NCBI GenBank assembly: GCA_002490995.1 | Contig: DKVC01000239.1 | Coordinates: 14,609 to 22,826, forward strand | Source of the DNA: Lachnospiraceae bacterium UBA7188 | Lineage (GTDB): Bacteria; Bacillota; Clostridia; Lachnospirales; Lachnospiraceae | Direction of reading: 5' to 3' | DNA: 8,218 nt | Made by a program: the position numbers and the translations under genes | The notes under the pieces: model-generated | Databases searched by the model: none | The model's input: the letters and a program-made list of their open reading frames with translations, nothing else | What the model was told of the DNA's origin: nothing | Shown here: piece after piece, positions 6,415 through 8,218 of the stretch | How positions within the stretch are numbered: the first letter of the stretch is position 1 | Layout of the letters: every line of letters begins with the position of its first letter

Positions 6415-6443
6415 TTGGCAAATATACATATATATGTTAAATT
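6415..6443 (+). promoter_or_regulatory. Probable promoter of the Uma2 gene
   Basis: TTGGCA (6415-6420) and TAAATT (6438-6443) are 17 bases apart, with the extended element TGT directly before the -10. Transcription would start near 6450, giving a leader of about 20 bases that includes the ribosome site. Confidence 0.5.
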
Positions 6444-6470
6444 AAAAACCAAAAAGGAGAGAGGGATACT

Positions 6471-7022
6471 ATGGGAATGGCAGAACCGGAGTACAGAAAA
6501 GACGAAAAGATAAACGGCGTGATTTATAACATGTCACCTGCGCCAGGTTTTCAGCACGGTATCGTAAATGGGAACCTTTATACTATCATAAAGCAGGGAT
6601 TAAAAAGCAACATATACCTTGTCTCCATAGAAAACCTGGATTTCAAATATCATCCGGATCAAAATGACGACTATCTCTGCCCGGATATCATGATCATCTG
6701 CGACAGGAAGCATTTAAAGGGCGGCGCCTACAGCGGCATTCCCAGGTTCATCGCCGAGACCTTAAGCCCTTCCACCGCCAAGCGGGACAGGGCAGAGAAA
6801 AAAGACATCTACGAACAGGCAGGTGTGGAAGAATACTGGATTGTCTCCCCGGAGGGACATCTGGAAATCTACTATCTCCGGGATGGCCGCTACATCCTGG
6901 AAGAGAGCTATATCCTGCAGGACGACAAGGAGGAAGCGTACTACAATGCCGAAACCGAAATCAGCCTGCGCGCTTTCCCCCATATCACCATGACCCTGCA
7001 GGAAATCTTTGAAGGTGTATAA
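6471..7022 (+). CDS. Uma2-family (DUF820) PD-(D/E)XK nuclease-like protein
   Basis: The 183-residue protein shows the Uma2 signature in order: an N-terminal Y/E-rich strand with NGVIYNMSPAPGFQH, then LCPDIMIICD with P71-D72, then PRFIAETLSPST with E96, and finally KKDIYEQAGVEEYWIVSP. D72, E96 and nearby lysines correspond to the restriction-endonuclease-fold active site. The family is widespread, especially in cyanobacteria, often as solitary genes of unknown biological role. AGGAGA about 10 bases upstream supports the ATG at 6471; an ATG two codons later is an alternative. It converges on the kinase gene with only 10 bases between stop codons. Family secure, substrate and role unknown. Confidence 0.88.
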   Translation: MGMAEPEYRKDEKINGVIYNMSPAPGFQHGIVNGNLYTIIKQGLKSNIYLVSIENLDFKYHPDQNDDYLCPDIMIICDRKHLKGGAYSGIPRFIAETLSPSTAKRDRAEKKDIYEQAGVEEYWIVSPEGHLEIYYLRDGRYILEESYILQDDKEEAYYNAETEISLRAFPHITMTLQEIFEGV

Positions 7023-7056
7023 CGTCTGCGCCTTATCTCTTCAAAACCTCCTGCAG
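6996..7056. repeat. Nested inverted repeat across two converging gene ends
   Basis: CTGCAGGA (6996-7003) pairs with TCCTGCAG (7049-7056), and inside it TTTGAAG (7008-7014) pairs with CTTCAAA (7039-7045), leaving a 24-base loop holding both stop codons. The structure forms on either strand and may serve as a bidirectional end signal, although no T-run follows. Confidence 0.5.
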
Positions 7057-8218
7057 CGTCTTCATCAGCACCGCGATATCAATAGGTTTGGCGATATGGC
7101 CGTTCATACCTGCTTCCAGAGCCAGCATCCTGTCTTCGTCAAAAGCGTTGGCAGTCATGGCCACAATGGGAATAGCCGCCTTCACGGGATCCTCCAGCCC
7201 ACGGATGGCCCGGGTGGCCTGATATCCGTTCATGACAGGCATCTGCACATCCATCAGAATCAGGTCATAGGCATCCGCCGGCTTCTCCTTCATCTTCTCC
7301 ACCGCCACAGTTCCGTCATCTGCCGTGTCGATAACAAATCCCGCTTCCTCCAGTATGGTTCTGGCAATCTCCTGGTTGATCTCATTATCCTCCACCAGAA
7401 GGATTTTCTTCCCCTCAAAGCATGCCGGGAGCGCCTCCTCCTTTTCCTCCTGTCCCGCTGTCACATAAGGCGCCGTCAGGACATTGCACAGTCCCGACAG
7501 AAATACGGGCTTGGAACAGAAAGTATTCACGCCGGCTTCCATGGCTTCTTCTTCGATATCTCCCCAATCATAGGCTGTCAGGATAATGATGGGCACCTCC
7601 GCGCCCACAATCTTACGGATTCTGCGGACAGTCTCCACACCGTTCATATCCGGCATAAGCCAGTCTACCAGATACAGGTCAAAAGGCTCCTCCTGCTCCA
7701 TGGCAAACTTGCTCCGCACCACCGCCTCTTTGCCCAGAGTAGTCCAGTCAGGCCGCAGGCCCATTGCGGAAAGCATCTTGCTGATGCTGGTACAGGTATT
7801 GATATCATCATCCACCACCAGGGCGCGCAGCCCAGCCAGTTGAGGAAGATGCTCTGTTTTTAACGGCTTCCCGGCTATTTTAAACCGGAAAGACACAATG
7901 AACTCGCTTCCCTTCCCCATCTCGCTCTCCACCGAAATGGTGCCGTGCATCATATCTACAATATTCTTGGTAATGGAAAGCCCCAGGCCTGTCCCCTGAA
8001 TTCCGCTGACGGTAGCAGTCTGCTCCCTCTCAAAGGGTTCGAAAATATGCTCCAGGAACTCCCTGCTCATGCCGATACCTGTATCCTTCACCCGGAATTC
8101 AAAAGCCGCATACCCCTCCGGCGCGTCCCCGGTCTGGATGATCCGCACGCTGACGGTACCTCCGGGTTTGGTATATTTCATGGCATTGCTCAGTAGATTC
8201 AGCAGCACCTGGTTCAGC
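7033..8218 (-). CDS. Hybrid histidine kinase with two receiver domains (5' end outside window)
   Basis: The frame stays open to the right edge, so the true start, sensor part and phosphorylated histidine are missing. Counting from the GTG at 8208, the ATPase domain shows the N box (NLLSNAMKYT, 4-13), G1 box (DTGIGMS, 42-48), F box (FEPFERE) and G2 box (GTGLGLSIT, 72-80). Receiver 1 covers about 128-245, with acidic D133-D135, phosphoacceptor D182 (VDWLMPDMNG), T211 and K233. Receiver 2 covers about 267-391, with E273-D274, phosphoacceptor D320 (MDVQMPVMNG), T352 and K374. Both receivers look active. The protein ends right after receiver 2, with no HPt or DNA-binding domain, so phosphate must go to another protein. 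Such kinases autophosphorylate in response to a signal; the signal is unknown here. The GTG at 8208 lies inside the ATPase domain and is not the start. Confidence 0.92.
   Translation of the reverse strand, partial: LNQVLLNLLSNAMKYTKPGGTVSVRIIQTGDAPEGYAAFEFRVKDTGIGMSREFLEHIFEPFEREQTATVSGIQGTGLGLSITKNIVDMMHGTISVESEMGKGSEFIVSFRFKIAGKPLKTEHLPQLAGLRALVVDDDINTCTSISKMLSAMGLRPDWTTLGKEAVVRSKFAMEQEEPFDLYLVDWLMPDMNGVETVRRIRKIVGAEVPIIILTAYDWGDIEEEAMEAGVNTFCSKPVFLSGLCNVLTAPYVTAGQEEKEEALPACFEGKKILLVEDNEINQEIARTILEEAGFVIDTADDGTVAVEKMKEKPADAYDLILMDVQMPVMNGYQATRAIRGLEDPVKAAIPIVAMTANAFDEDRMLALEAGMNGHIAKPIDIAVLMKTLQEVLKR

Noticed and set aside
7009..7863. 284-codon + strand open frame
   Set aside because: It lies opposite the well-supported histidine kinase gene, is rich in His, Leu and Gln as expected of a reverse shadow, and has no recognisable domain.

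Overview
The window looks like a chromosomal piece of an anaerobic gut-type Clostridia, most likely Lachnospiraceae (Clostridium cluster XIVa). This rests on the strong AGGAGG-type ribosome sites, base composition near half G+C by eye, a BlaI/M56 signalling gene with a clostridial-style extracellular part, a DHA3 exporter with its TetR repressor, and a hybrid kinase with two receiver domains. No species can be named from the sequence alone. There is no tRNA, rRNA, CRISPR array, transposase or phage gene.

Layout from left to right. 1-106 is a leader with a perfect hairpin and a good ribosome site. 107-2992 (+) is one 961-residue protein in which a complete BlaI/MecI-type repressor is joined in frame to an M56 (BlaR1-type) membrane metallopeptidase; these are normally two genes. 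3062-4030 (-) holds a Nudix hydrolase followed by an ArsC/Spx-family thioredoxin-fold protein. Their probable promoter lies about 260 bases upstream at 4293-4321, leaving a long leader with a 21-bp repeat array and a possible small ORF. 4336-6278 (-) is a tetR-MFS exporter operon with a GTG start for the repressor. Its promoter carries two copies of a 15-bp palindrome, one between -35 and -10 and one at the transcription start, a clear autorepression arrangement. 6471-7022 (+) encodes a Uma2-family PD-(D/E)XK nuclease-like protein, with a plausible promoter preceded by three tandem 11-12 bp repeats. 7033-8218 (-) is the C-terminal part of a hybrid histidine kinase with two receivers, cut by the right edge.

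The most unusual object is the BlaI-M56 fusion. In the classical bla/mec circuit a sensor-protease triggers proteolysis of a separate soluble repressor. Here the repressor is covalently attached to the protease, the first two membrane helices of the M56 part appear to be missing, and the expected Asn-Phe cleavage site is replaced. The protein is either a single-chain membrane-tethered transcription factor, a self-cleaving regulator, or the product of a fusing deletion; the sequence does not decide which. The other genes form independent units, and no pathway links them convincingly.
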